From: Azonexus sp.
Lineage (GTDB): Bacteria; Pseudomonadota; Gammaproteobacteria; Burkholderiales; Rhodocyclaceae
Direction of reading: 5' to 3'
Assembly: GCF_030824335.1 (NCBI RefSeq)
Contig: NZ_JAVBXX010000007.1
Span: forward strand, 270,784 to 334,783
Length of the DNA stretch: 64,000 nucleotides
The notes beneath the pieces were generated by a model that saw only the letters and a list, made by a program, of their open reading frames with translations, was not told the origin of the DNA and did not search any database. A program made the translations under genes and the position numbers. This document shows positions 9,265 to 18,400 of this stretch, piece after piece (the first letter of the stretch is position 1; each line of letters opens with the position of its first letter).

Positions 9265-9570
9265 TTATTTCAGCGCAGCAAAAAACTCGTCGCGCGCCTT
9301 TTCCAGTTCGGCATGGGCGGCCGGGTCGGTCAGGCGCTCGCTGGTCCGGTAAAAACGGTCGAAAGCACTGCGCACCGTGGCTTCGGTCAAGCGGCCGCGC
9401 AGCGCGTTTTTCGTTTCAGCGACCGGCACATCAAGCGGTTTGAGCACGGCATAGCGGGGAATGAGCTGTTGCCCGCCGGTGTCTGAAGACGCGGTCAGCG
9501 GGCCGGTTTTGACGAAAATCTTGCCTTCGTATTCAAAGCGGTCGCCGACGGCGAGATGCTGGAGTTTCAT
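9265..9570 (-). CDS. Hypothetical 101-residue cytoplasmic protein
   Basis: A small soluble protein without signal peptide or membrane segment. It begins MKLQHLAVGDRFEYEGKIFVKTG, a short beta-rich stretch often seen in small conserved proteins that begin with this kind of FEYEG-strand fold, and ends in a charged helix (AHAELEKARDEFFAAL). I do not recognise a functional family. Codon use is like the neighbours. A GGAG-type ribosome site lies before the ATG. The gene is convergent with dgt without any spacer and divergent from the SOS-controlled lexA operon. Confidence 0.72.
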   Translation of the reverse strand: MKLQHLAVGDRFEYEGKIFVKTGPLTASSDTGGQQLIPRYAVLKPLDVPVAETKNALRGRLTEATVRSAFDRFYRTSERLTDPAAHAELEKARDEFFAALK

Positions 9571-9655
9571 GGGGAGTCCTGTTGCGGTTCAAGTCCGGAT
9601 CACACCGGATATTAGTCGATTTTCCGTGCAATCTCCGCTTGCCAAAACACGATTA

Positions 9656-9671
9656 CTGTACAAAAATACAG
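9656..9671 (+). promoter_or_regulatory. SOS (LexA) box before lexA-imuA-imuB
   Basis: CTGT (9656-9659), eight bases, ACAG (9668-9671), with an A-rich centre. This matches the CTGT-N8-ACAG consensus of gammaproteobacterial and betaproteobacterial LexA. It lies 25 bases before the lexA ATG, so it should give autoregulation and DNA-damage induction of the cassette. Confidence 0.85.
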
Positions 9672-9696
9672 GCAACCGAATTTGCCGGAGCAAGCC

Positions 9697-10299
9697 ATGA
9701 AACTCACACCGCGTCAGCAGGAAATCCTCGACTTCATCAGGAATACGGTCGAAGTACTCGGCGCACCGCCGACCCGCGCGGAAATCGCCACGGCCTTCGG
9801 TTTTGCCTCGCCGAATGCGGCGGAAGATCACCTCAAGGCACTGGCCAAAAAAGGCGCCATCAATCTCGAACCCGGTTCGGCACGCGGCATTCGCCTTGTC
9901 GAACAGCTTGGCCTGCCGCTGATCGGTAGCGTGGCCGCCGGTTCGCCGATTCTGGCGGTAGAAAACGTGCAGGGACGCTATGCGCTGGATGCCGGGATGT
10001 TCAATCCGAAAGCCGATTTCCTGCTCAAGGTGCGCGGCCTGTCGATGATCGACGCCGGCATTTTCGACGGTGACCTGATCGCCGTGCACAAGACGAATCA
10101 GGCGCGTGACGGCCAGATTGTCGTCGCCCGGCTTGACGAAGAAGTGACCGTCAAGCGCTTCGAGCGCAGCAGCAACCAGATCCGGCTGATTGCCGAAAAC
10201 CCCGATTTCGAGCCGATCATCGTCAATCCCGGTGAAGTCGAGTTCGCCATCGAAGGCATTGCGGTCGGTCTGATTCGCGGCGCCATGTCGAAACTCTGA
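9697..10299 (+). CDS. lexA: LexA repressor (cassette-linked copy)
   Basis: A 200-residue SOS repressor. An N-terminal winged helix (about 1-70, with [20 protein letters not shown]) is followed by the S24-like self-cleavage domain: the Ala81-Gly82 scissile bond in SVAAGSPI, Ser116 in RGLSMIDAG, and Lys153 in EEVTVKRFE, the same spacing as E. coli LexA. The ATG at 9697 is preferred over an upstream TTG because GGAG sits eight bases before it. The gene is preceded by a LexA box and followed after 19 bases by imuA. It is the type of lexA found leading imuAB-dnaE2 cassettes; a second lexA may exist elsewhere. Confidence 0.93.
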   Translation: MKLTPRQQEILDFIRNTVEVLGAPPTRAEIATAFGFASPNAAEDHLKALAKKGAINLEPGSARGIRLVEQLGLPLIGSVAAGSPILAVENVQGRYALDAGMFNPKADFLLKVRGLSMIDAGIFDGDLIAVHKTNQARDGQIVVARLDEEVTVKRFERSSNQIRLIAENPDFEPIIVNPGEVEFAIEGIAVGLIRGAMSKL

Positions 10300-10318
10300 C
10301 CAACGCCGAGTCCAGCCG

Positions 10319-11056
10319 GTGCTTGCCGTGGCGTCGTCGAGTTTCCCCGCCCCGGCGCTGGCTGACGTGCTGGCACGTGGCGATATCTGGCGCGGCGATG
10401 CGCTGGCCAGCTTGCCCGAAACAAGCATTCCGAGCGGCTATCCCGAACTGGATGCCGAATTGCCGGGCGGCGGCTGGCCAAGGGGAAATCTGACCGAATT
10501 GCTGGTCGACCGCAGTGGCATCGGCGAAATCAGCCTGCTGCTGCCGGCCTTGGCGAGTCTATCTGCTGCAGGTGGCTGGCTGGCCCTGGTGGCGCCACCG
10601 TATTTACCCCATGCGCCGGCCTGGGCGGCGGCAGGCATCGCGCCGGAACGTTTGCTGATCGTGCGTTCCGGACAGCAGACGGCGTGGTGTCTGGAACAGT
10701 TGCTAAAAAGCGGCGGTCTGGCGGGTGTGCTGGCCTGGCCGGACGCCGGGATTGATGCCCGGGCTTTGCGGCGTCTGCAGGTGGCGGCAGAAGGCCAGCC
10801 GGTTTTTGCCGCTTTGTGGCGGTCGACCGCCGCCGCCGCCATGCCGTCGCCAGCACCGCTGCGCGTGCAACTGGAAAAGGGCGAGGCAGGGAAGGAAGAA
10901 AGTTTGCGCGTGCGTATTCTGAAACGCCGTGGTCGCCCGGCATCGCAGGCTTTGGCGCTTACGATTGCGCGTCCGGGAAGGAACAAGCGTGTTGTGGCTG
11001 GCCCTGCATTTTCCGTTATTGACGCTGGAAGCCCTGCCGCTGCGGCAGTCGCCTGA
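10319..11056 (+). CDS. imuA: ImuA-like translesion-synthesis accessory protein (RecA-like)
   Basis: About 245 residues, starting at GTG. The middle (IPSGYPELDAELPGGGWPRGNLTELLVD) resembles the start of RecA-like ATPase domains, but there is no intact GPESSGKT-type Walker A, as is common in ImuA/SulA-like cassette proteins. The C-terminus is basic. The imuB start lies inside its 3' end (68-base overlap), so the two are translationally coupled. ImuA, ImuB and DnaE2 together form an error-prone mutasome; this role is known for the family and inferred here from order and the upstream SOS box. Confidence 0.85.
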   Translation: MLAVASSSFPAPALADVLARGDIWRGDALASLPETSIPSGYPELDAELPGGGWPRGNLTELLVDRSGIGEISLLLPALASLSAAGGWLALVAPPYLPHAPAWAAAGIAPERLLIVRSGQQTAWCLEQLLKSGGLAGVLAWPDAGIDARALRRLQVAAEGQPVFAALWRSTAAAAMPSPAPLRVQLEKGEAGKEESLRVRILKRRGRPASQALALTIARPGRNKRVVAGPAFSVIDAGSPAAAAVA

Positions 11057-12497
11057 GGGTTCGTCCGCCTGCGCCGTCGCGGCGCGTGGGCGCATTCTGC
11101 TGGCCGATCCGGCAGCTAGCAGCGCCGGCATTTTGCCCGGTCAGAAGCTGTCGACCGCACTCGGCCTGCTGCCCGGATTGCGCATTTTCGAGCGCGAACC
11201 GGCGCGTGAGACGAGGGCGCTCGCCGATCTCGCCTGCTGGGCCGGGCGCTTCACGCCGACCCTGAGCCTGGCGCCGCCAGCCGGCCTGTTGCTTGAAATC
11301 GGCGGTTGCCGGCGGCTGTTCGGCGGCGTTGCGGCGATTGTCGAATCCGTGCTCGACGGTTGCCGGGCACAAGGCTGGAGCGCCGACTGGGCAGTCGCGC
11401 CAACGCCGCTCGGCGCTCGCTGGCTGGCCCAGGCCGCAGCCGCTTGCACGCTCGAATCGATAGCCGCGCTGGCCCCGGCACTGGCTGCCTTGCCATGCAC
11501 CGTGCCCGGTTGGCCAACCGATACCGTCGCCCGCCTCGAGTCCTTCGGCCTGCGCCGCCTCGGCGATCTGGCCGCACAACCGGCCGCCGGCCTGCATCGG
11601 CGCATCGGCAATGGACCGCTTGATGACCTGTTGCGTGCGCGTGGCGAAATCCCCGATCCACAGCGCGCTTTCATCTTTCCCGAGCATTTTGCCGCCGGCC
11701 TCGAACTGCCGTCGCGCGTCGAGTTCGCCGAAGGCCTGGCCTTCGCCGCGCAGCGCCTGTTCGCCGCATTGGCCGGTTGGCTGCAGGTTCGCCAAGGGCT
11801 GCTGCGCGCCTGCACGCTGCACCTGACCCACGACGACGGCTCGCTCAGCGCGTTGCCGCTGCGCTTCGGCGAAGCTTGCGCCGACGAAAGCCGCTTCCTG
11901 CGCCTGCTGCGCGAACACCTCAGCCGCCTGCAACTGGCCGCGCCGGTCGAAGCCCTGCACCTGACCGCCGACGAAGTGATCGCCCGACCCGGCGCTAGCG
12001 CCGGCCTGTTCGAACAAGCGCCGAACGGCGAAGGCGCCGCCGCCTGCATCGAACGCCTGCGCGCCCGGCTCGGCGACGATGCGGTACAGAGTCTGGTGCT
12101 ATACGCCGACCATCGCCCGGAATGCGCCACGCAGCCCCGTGATCCCGCGAGCATTTTGACCGCAAAAACGACGTCGACCCGAGAATCGGCAGGTGTTTCA
12201 ACAGCCCTGGGGTCAGCAGTGGTTTCTATGGTCGCAACATGCGCCGCGCCGCGCCCACTGTGGTTGCTACCCGCGCCGCAGCCGCTTGCCGAACGCCCGG
12301 ACGGCCCGCACTGGCATGGTCCCCTGCAACTCCTCACACGCGGCGAACGCTTGGAAAGTGGCTGGTGGGACAGCGGCGAACCGGGAGGGATCGGAGACAT
12401 CCGCCGCGACTACTTCGTCGTCCGCAACGGCCAGGGGCAGTGGGCCTGGGTTTTTCGCGATGCCCAGGGCTGGTATCTACAGGGGGTGTTTGCGTGA
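10989..12497 (+). CDS. imuB: ImuB, inactive Y-family polymerase-like mutasome scaffold
   Basis: About 502 residues from a GTG at 10989, chosen because homologues begin with LWLALHFP. The Y-family fold is visible (SAGILPGQKLSTALGLLPGL, then a thumb/little-finger region), but the catalytic acidic triad of DinB/UmuC is not, which fits a scaffold role linking ImuA, DnaE2 and the beta clamp. The C-terminal segment near PLWLLPAPQPLAER is typical of ImuB. It overlaps imuA. In related cassettes dnaE2 follows directly; here about 2.9 kb of other genes intervene. Confidence 0.88.
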   Translation: MLWLALHFPLLTLEALPLRQSPEGSSACAVAARGRILLADPAASSAGILPGQKLSTALGLLPGLRIFEREPARETRALADLACWAGRFTPTLSLAPPAGLLLEIGGCRRLFGGVAAIVESVLDGCRAQGWSADWAVAPTPLGARWLAQAAAACTLESIAALAPALAALPCTVPGWPTDTVARLESFGLRRLGDLAAQPAAGLHRRIGNGPLDDLLRARGEIPDPQRAFIFPEHFAAGLELPSRVEFAEGLAFAAQRLFAALAGWLQVRQGLLRACTLHLTHDDGSLSALPLRFGEACADESRFLRLLREHLSRLQLAAPVEALHLTADEVIARPGASAGLFEQAPNGEGAAACIERLRARLGDDAVQSLVLYADHRPECATQPRDPASILTAKTTSTRESAGVSTALGSAVVSMVATCAAPRPLWLLPAPQPLAERPDGPHWHGPLQLLTRGERLESGWWDSGEPGGIGDIRRDYFVVRNGQGQWAWVFRDAQGWYLQGVFA

Positions 12498-12539
12498 ATA
12501 ATGTGCGCTGACTCATCCCGCTCAGTGGAGCATGCCTGC

Positions 12540-13169
12540 ATGAATCGACGCCATATCATCCTCGCTACTCTATTCGCCGTCGTCTTGCCTGCCTGCGGCA
12601 AAAAGGCCGCTTACAGCCCCGTGCCGCCCGGCAGTACGGTACTGGCATTTGGTGACAGCGTGACCTTCGGTACAGGAGCCGGCCCCGGTGAGGATTGGCC
12701 GACCCGGCTCGGTGCTTTGACCGCTTGGCAAATGATCAATGCAGGTGTGCCGGGTGATACGGCACAAGCCGGGCAGGCGCGGATTGGAGCGTTGCTGGGC
12801 GAACATGCGCCGGCACTGGTGATAATCGAAATCGGCGGCAATGACTTCCTGCGCCGGCGTTCCGCCGCATCGGTCAAAGAGGATTTGCGTCATTTGATCC
12901 GCGTGAGCAAGGCCGCTGGTGCCCTGGTCGTGCTGGTGGCGGTTCCCGAGTTGTCCTTGCTTGCCGTCGTCGCGGGCAAACCGGATGATTCACCGATCTA
13001 TCGGGCGCTTGGCGAGGAGGAGGGCATCCCGGTAATTGCGGATGTTTTCTCGGATGTTTTGTCGAAACCCGAACTCTGCGCCGACAAAATCCACCCCAAT
13101 GCCCGAGGCTACGAGGTGATGGCAACGGGGATGTTCGAAGCGCTGAGAAAGTTTGGGCTGGTGGGGTGA
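12540..13169 (+). CDS. GDSL/SGNH-family lipase-esterase, probable lipoprotein (TesA-like)
   Basis: A 209-residue SGNH hydrolase. The start at 12540 gives MNRRHIILATLFAVVLPACG, a signal peptide ending in a lipobox (LPAC), so the protein is probably a lipid-anchored periplasmic enzyme. Block I is FGDSVTFG with the nucleophile Ser, the Gly block is NAGVPGDTA, the Asn block is IEIGGNDFLRR, and block V is DKIHPNARGY with catalytic Asp and His. An earlier in-frame ATG at 12501 would add 13 residues with no signal logic. It resembles TesA/arylesterase proteins. It interrupts the usual imuB-dnaE2 adjacency. Confidence 0.88.
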   Translation: MNRRHIILATLFAVVLPACGKKAAYSPVPPGSTVLAFGDSVTFGTGAGPGEDWPTRLGALTAWQMINAGVPGDTAQAGQARIGALLGEHAPALVIIEIGGNDFLRRRSAASVKEDLRHLIRVSKAAGALVVLVAVPELSLLAVVAGKPDDSPIYRALGEEEGIPVIADVFSDVLSKPELCADKIHPNARGYEVMATGMFEALRKFGLVG

Positions 13170-13335
13170 GTGCTTGCATCACGGTGTGGACGGGTAAACT
13201 CCTTGGTACATGTAAGTAGGGATGGCACAATTGTGCTTCTAATGCTGTTCGGGTGAAGTTAAGCCTATCCGATTTGGCAGAATCACGCAAAAATACGAGC
13301 CTGCCCCCTTTATTTCGAGCTTTAATTTTATGGGT

Positions 13336-13381
13336 TTGGTATTGATTAATATCAGCGATATAATATATGTTCGATATCGCT
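13336..13381 (+). promoter_or_regulatory. Promoter with overlapping inverted repeat before the DUF262-HEPN genes
   Basis: TTGGTA (13336-13341), a 17-base spacer and a perfect TATAAT (13359-13364) form a strong sigma70-type promoter. An exact inverted repeat, AGCGATAT (13354-13361) and ATATCGCT (13374-13381) with a 12-base spacer, overlaps the -10 box and probable start site, which is operator-like. An AAGGAA ribosome site follows before the ATG at 13404. Binding by either island protein is inference. Confidence 0.65.
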
Positions 13382-13403
13382 ATACACAACAAAGAAGGAA
13401 AAT

Positions 13404-14573
13404 ATGTCTCAGGAAAAATCGGATTGGTTCGATGATTACGCTGAAGGCGCAGATGATATTCAAATTGGAGAGTACGATATTACAGCTACTCCAAATGATT
13501 TCAACGTAATGACACTAAATAGTTTTGTTGAGTCAGGAGCGGTAAGAATTCCAGGATTTCAGCGAAATTTCGTATGGGATATAGGGAGGTCTTCTAAATT
13601 GATAGAGTCTCTCTTGTTAGGGTTACCTGTGCCCCAGTTATTCTTATACGAGCAAGATAGAAATAAATTCCTCGTAATTGATGGACAACAAAGACTAATG
13701 TCCATTTTCTACTTCATTAAAAAGCGCTTCCCTCGAAAGGAGAAACGGACGGAGTTAAGAGCCATCTTCGATCAATATGGTGGCATTCCTGATGAAGTTC
13801 TTCATGATGACACCTATTTTCAACCTTTCAATCTGAAACTGCCTGGACAACTGCCGAACCATGAAAACAAGTTTCGAGGATTGAATTACTCTACGCTTGG
13901 TGACTATAAGACGCAGCTTGATTTGCGGCCAATAAGAAACATTGTCGTCAAGCAAAATTCGCCATCTGATGATGACTCTTCTATGTATGAGGTCTTCAAC
14001 CGATTAAATACTGGGGGAGTTAATTTGAGGCCTCAGGAAATACGTACAAGTATGTATCATTCAAGATTTTACGATATGTTATATCACGTAAATATTAATG
14101 ATAAATGGCGGAAACTTATAGGTTCATCTGAGCCTGATATTCATATGAAGGACATTGAAATATTGCTAAGAGCATTTGCAATGTTGATTGATGGTGAAAA
14201 ATATAGCCCATCAATGGTTAAATTCTTGAATCAATTTTCGAAAAAGAGCGAAGCAAATACAAAAGATCAAAATGATTACCTTTCTGCTCTTTTTGAATCG
14301 TTTATTTTGGCTTGCAATGATTTTCCTGACGATATTTTCTTAAATAAGACAAATAGGAGATTTAATATAGCCGTTTTTGAGGCCGCATTTAATGCTGCCA
14401 GCAAGTCAGCGTTTGCTGAACGAAAATTGATCGAAAAAAATATTAGTGAAGAGAGTATTCGCAGATTAGCCGCTGATCCGGAATTTTTAGAGGCCTCTCA
14501 AGAAGGAACAACAAGAAGCACGAATGTCGAAAAGCGACTGAACAGAGCGCGCATAATAATAAATTTTGAATAG
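13404..14573 (+). CDS. DUF262-domain protein (GmrS/ParB-like nuclease-NTPase fold)
   Basis: A 389-residue soluble protein. DUF262 hallmarks are in order: RIPGFQRNFVW (48-58), VIDGQQRLMS (91-100) and FNRLNTGGVNL (198-208) followed by QEIR. In GmrSD-type enzymes this fold binds or hydrolyses nucleotides and can act with a DUF1524 HNH domain; no DUF1524 domain is present, so the effector may be the partner protein. The gene is much richer in A and T than its surroundings, has its own promoter with operator-like repeat, and its stop is nine bases before the HEPN gene. The pairing with HEPN genes is known for putative defence or toxin modules; the activity here is inferred. Confidence 0.88.
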   Translation: MSQEKSDWFDDYAEGADDIQIGEYDITATPNDFNVMTLNSFVESGAVRIPGFQRNFVWDIGRSSKLIESLLLGLPVPQLFLYEQDRNKFLVIDGQQRLMSIFYFIKKRFPRKEKRTELRAIFDQYGGIPDEVLHDDTYFQPFNLKLPGQLPNHENKFRGLNYSTLGDYKTQLDLRPIRNIVVKQNSPSDDDSSMYEVFNRLNTGGVNLRPQEIRTSMYHSRFYDMLYHVNINDKWRKLIGSSEPDIHMKDIEILLRAFAMLIDGEKYSPSMVKFLNQFSKKSEANTKDQNDYLSALFESFILACNDFPDDIFLNKTNRRFNIAVFEAAFNAASKSAFAERKLIEKNISEESIRRLAADPEFLEASQEGTTRSTNVEKRLNRARIIINFE

Positions 14574-14582
14574 AGGTTGTCA

Positions 14583-15131
14583 ATGTCGAGCACTTCAATT
14601 GACCGCATATACAGAGACATCGACCAATTATTGTCGCTTTTAGCCAGTACGGGAGAAATATCGCTTAGAAGTTCTGCGGATGACACCTATCGAAAGTCTC
14701 TTCTGCTTTCGATAGCAAGTTATTTTGAGTCACAGCTAACGCAAATAGTTATACAATTTGCGGAAGATAAGACATGTAAAAGGCATATTCTTGTGTCCTT
14801 GGTTAGAGCTAAAGCTATTAGCAGGCAGTACCATACTTGGTTTAACTGGGATGGAAGTAATGCAAATACATTTTTTTCATTATTCGGCAACGAGTTTAAG
14901 GATATTGTTTCCAAGGTGGTAAAGGAGGATCAGGGTCTCGAGGCTTCAATTAAATGCTTTTTGGAGCTCGGTCGGGATAGAAATCGACTAGTACATCAAG
15001 ACTATGCAAATTTCCCGCTAGAAAAGACATCTGGGGAGATTTACCAAAGCTATCAATCGGCGCTTCGTTTCGTGGAGTGGATTCCGGGTGCCTTAACAGA
15101 ATATGCAGTTCCGGCTGAAACTCAGACTTGA
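14583..15131 (+). CDS. HEPN-domain protein with intact RX4H motif, probable RNase partner of DUF262
   Basis: 182 residues, all-helical in appearance. The start at ATG 14583 has GAGG six bases upstream. The segment LGRDRNRLVHQDY (129-141) contains Arg133-X4-His138, the RX4-6H catalytic signature of HEPN ribonucleases, and resembles the MAE_18760/RiboL-PSP type often encoded beside DUF262. It is AT-rich like its neighbour and is co-transcribed with it. Known relatives act as RNA-cleaving toxins or abortive-infection effectors; that function here is a prediction. No third gene belongs clearly to the unit. Confidence 0.82.
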   Translation: MSSTSIDRIYRDIDQLLSLLASTGEISLRSSADDTYRKSLLLSIASYFESQLTQIVIQFAEDKTCKRHILVSLVRAKAISRQYHTWFNWDGSNANTFFSLFGNEFKDIVSKVVKEDQGLEASIKCFLELGRDRNRLVHQDYANFPLEKTSGEIYQSYQSALRFVEWIPGALTEYAVPAETQT

Positions 15132-15329
15132 AGCTATCAAACTAGATCTATTAAAAGATAGCGTCACCGCTATATGCTTTCCTGAGGCTGAGGTGTTACG
15201 GTTCTGTCATTTCCAATGAGCGAAGGACTGCTTAGGGCTGCGTGAGTCAAGCAGCTTCACGCTTCTACTCACTATGGAAGAACCCCGCCCTTTACCCAGC
15301 GCCGCCGTTCCCCACGGGTGATGTAATAT

Positions 15330-15349
15330 AACTGTGTATAAACACAGTT
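15330..15349 (+). promoter_or_regulatory. SOS (LexA) box directly before dnaE2
   Basis: The palindrome AACTGTGTATAAACACAGTT has seven perfectly paired bases on each side and contains CTGT-N8-ACAG (15332-15347). A TATAAA that could serve as the -10 box lies in its centre. It indicates that dnaE2 is damage-inducible from its own promoter, independent of the distant lexA promoter. Confidence 0.88.
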
Positions 15350-15407
15350 GTAAAATCCCCTGCACACCACCTCCTCAAATCCCCTGGCGCTCCCCGATTA
15401 CGCCGAG

Positions 15408-18400
15408 TTGCACTGCCTGTCCAACTTCAGCTTCCTGCGCGGCGCCTCGCACCCGGAGGAACTGGCGGCTCAGGCGGTGACGCAGGGCTACGCGGCGCTG
15501 GCGCTGACCGACGAGTGTTCGCTGGCTGGCGTCGTGCGCGTGCATCAGGCGTTTCGTGCACTGGAAAACCCCGCCGATTCTGCGGTCGACCGTGAAAACG
15601 GGGCAAAAACGCCGCGCCTGTTGATCGGTAGCGAGATGACTACGGTCGACGGCATGAAACTGGTCTTTTTGGCGCAAAACCGGGAAGGTTACGGGAATCT
15701 TTCGGCCTTGATCACGCTGGCTCGGCGGCGGGCGGAGAAGGGCGCTTATACCTTGCAGCGCCACGATTTCAATGCAGTTTCGCCGAGCGGCGCGGTGCCG
15801 GATTGTCTGGTGTTGTGGGTGCCGGGCGCGGTGCTGTCGGTTGAGGATGGGCGCTGGCTGGCTGGGTGTTTTCCCGGGCGCTTGTGGATCGCCGTTGAGC
15901 TGCACGCCGGGCCGGACGATGCGGCGCGGCTGGCGGAATTGCGGGCGCTCGGCGCCGCTTGCGGGTTGCCGCTGGTGGCGGCGGGCGACGTGCATATGCA
16001 TGTGCGGGCGCGGCGGCCGGTGCAGGATGTGTTGACCGTGCTGCGCCTGAAAACTTCGGTGTTCGAGGCGGGGCATGCGCTGTTTCCGAATGGCGAGCGG
16101 CATTTGCGTTCGCGCTTGCGGCTTTCCCGGCTGTACCCGCCCGAGTTGCTGGCCGAAACCTTGCGCGTCGCGGCGTTGTGCACGTTTTCGCTCGACGAGT
16201 TGCGCTACGAGTACCCGGAGGAAATCGCGCCGGCCGGGCATACGCCGACGTCGTGGTTGCGTCACGAGACCGAGGCTGGGTTGCAGCGCCGTTATCCGCA
16301 GGGCGAGCCGGCGGCGGTGCGCGAGCGCATCGAGCATGAGTTGCGCCTGATCGCCGAGCTGCAATACGAAGCGTATTTCCTGACGGTCTACGACATCGTC
16401 TGTTTCGCCCGCAGCGTCGGCATCCTGTGCCAGGGACGCGGGTCGGCAGCGAATTCGACGGTGTGTTTCGCGCTCGGCGTCACCGAGGTCGATCCGGCGC
16501 GTTCGGCGATGCTGTTCGAGCGCTTCGTCTCGAAGGAACGTGGCGAGCCGCCGGACATCGACGTCGATTTCGAGCACGAGCGACGCGCCGAGGTTATCGC
16601 CTATATCTATGGAAAATATGGCCGCGAACGCACGGCGCTGGCCGCCGCCGTGATCACCTACCGGACCAAGGGCGCGCTGCGCGATGCGGGCAGGGCGCTC
16701 GGTTTCGATATTGCCCGTATCGACGCGTTGACCGCGTCACTGGCCTGGTGGGACAAGCGCGAGCAGATGCCGGAACGCTTTGCCGAGCAGGGGTTGGACC
16801 CGGCGTCGCCGCGCGTCGCCAAGTGGCTGTGGCTGGCCGAGCAACTGCGCGGCTTTCCCCGCCACCTGACCCAGCACGTCGGCGGCTTCGTCATGTCGCG
16901 CGGGCCGCTGGCCCGGTTGGTGCCGGTCGAGAACACGGCGATGGCTGAGCGCACGGTGATCCAGTGGGACAAGGACGACCTCGACGCGGTCGGCCTGATG
17001 AAGGTCGATGTGCTGGCGCTCGGCATGCTGTCGGCGCTGCGCCGGATGCTGGCAATTGTTTCGGATTCATGTGGTCGACCGCTGGATTTGAGCAAAATCC
17101 CCGAAGGCGATGCGGCAACTTACGACATGTTGTGCCGGGCCGACAGCATGGGCGTTTTCCAGGTCGAATCGCGGGCGCAGATGAGCATGCTGCCGCGTTT
17201 GCGGCCGCGCCAGTATTACGATCTGGTGGTTGAAGTGGCGCTGGTGCGGCCGGGGCCGATCCAGGGCGATATGGTGCATCCTTATCTGAAGCGCCGGCAG
17301 GGCCGGGAGCGGATCGAGAAAATCTCGCCGGCGGTTGATGCCGTGCTGGCCCGGACGTATGGCGTGCCGATTTTTCAGGAACAGGTCATGCAACTGGCCA
17401 TCGTCGCCGCCGACTTCACGCCCGGCGAGGCCGATGAATTGCGGCGGGCGATGGCGGCCTGGCGGCGCAAGGGGAATCTGCAGCGCTACCAGGACAAGCT
17501 GCGCGCCGGCATGGCGAAGAATGGTCTGCCGGCGGCCTTTGCCGAGCGCATCGTGGCGCAGATTCAGGGCTTCGGCGAGTACGGTTTTCCCGAATCGCAC
17601 GCTGCCAGTTTTGCCTTGCTGGTTTATGCCTCGGCCTGGCTGAAGCGGCATTACCCGGCGGCTTTCCTGTGCGGCCTGCTGAACAGCCAGCCGATGGGTT
17701 TTTATTCGCCGTCAATGCTGATTCAGGATGCGCGCCGGCACGGTGTTGTCGTGCACCAGCCGGACGTGACGGCCAGCGATTGGGATAGCCGCGTCGATGC
17801 CGATGGCTCGGTGCGCCTCGGCTTGCGTGAAATCAAGGGGCTGCGGCGTGAAATTGGGCTGAATATTGCGACCATAAAAACAACGGCTGGCCCCAGGGTC
17901 GACCGTAAAAATGGGACATTTTCCAGTGTCGCCGACCTGGCGGCACGCTGTCGCCTGACGCGTCGTGACCTCAATTGTCTGGCCGCTGCCGATGCGCTCG
18001 CCAGCCTGGCCGGCGAACGTCGTCAAGCCGCCTGGCAGGCCGCTGGTGCGGCGATCCAGGGCGATCTGTTCGCCGGTACGCCGCCGGCCGAGAGCCAGCC
18101 GCTGCTGCCGGCGATGAGCGAAGGCGAAAACCTGATCGCCGATTATCGCCATCTCGGCCACACGCTGCGCCGGCATCCGCTGTTGCTGCTGCGCGACCGG
18201 CTGGCGGCGCGGCGCTTCCTCTGTGCCAGAGAACTCGAACGCTGCGGCGACCGGGCGCCGGTCCGCGTTGCCGGCATCGTCACCGGGCGTCAGCGGCCGG
18301 GCACGGCGACCGGGGTGGTTTTCGTCACGCTGGAAGATGAAACCGGCTGGATCAACGTCATCGTCCAGCCGGCGCTGGTCGACACGCAGCGGCGCGAACT

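Noticed and set aside
9587..9597. GGTTCAAGTCC resembling the T-arm of a tRNA
   Set aside because: No acceptor stem, D-arm or anticodon arm pairs with it; it lies in the leader of the small minus-strand gene at 9265-9570.
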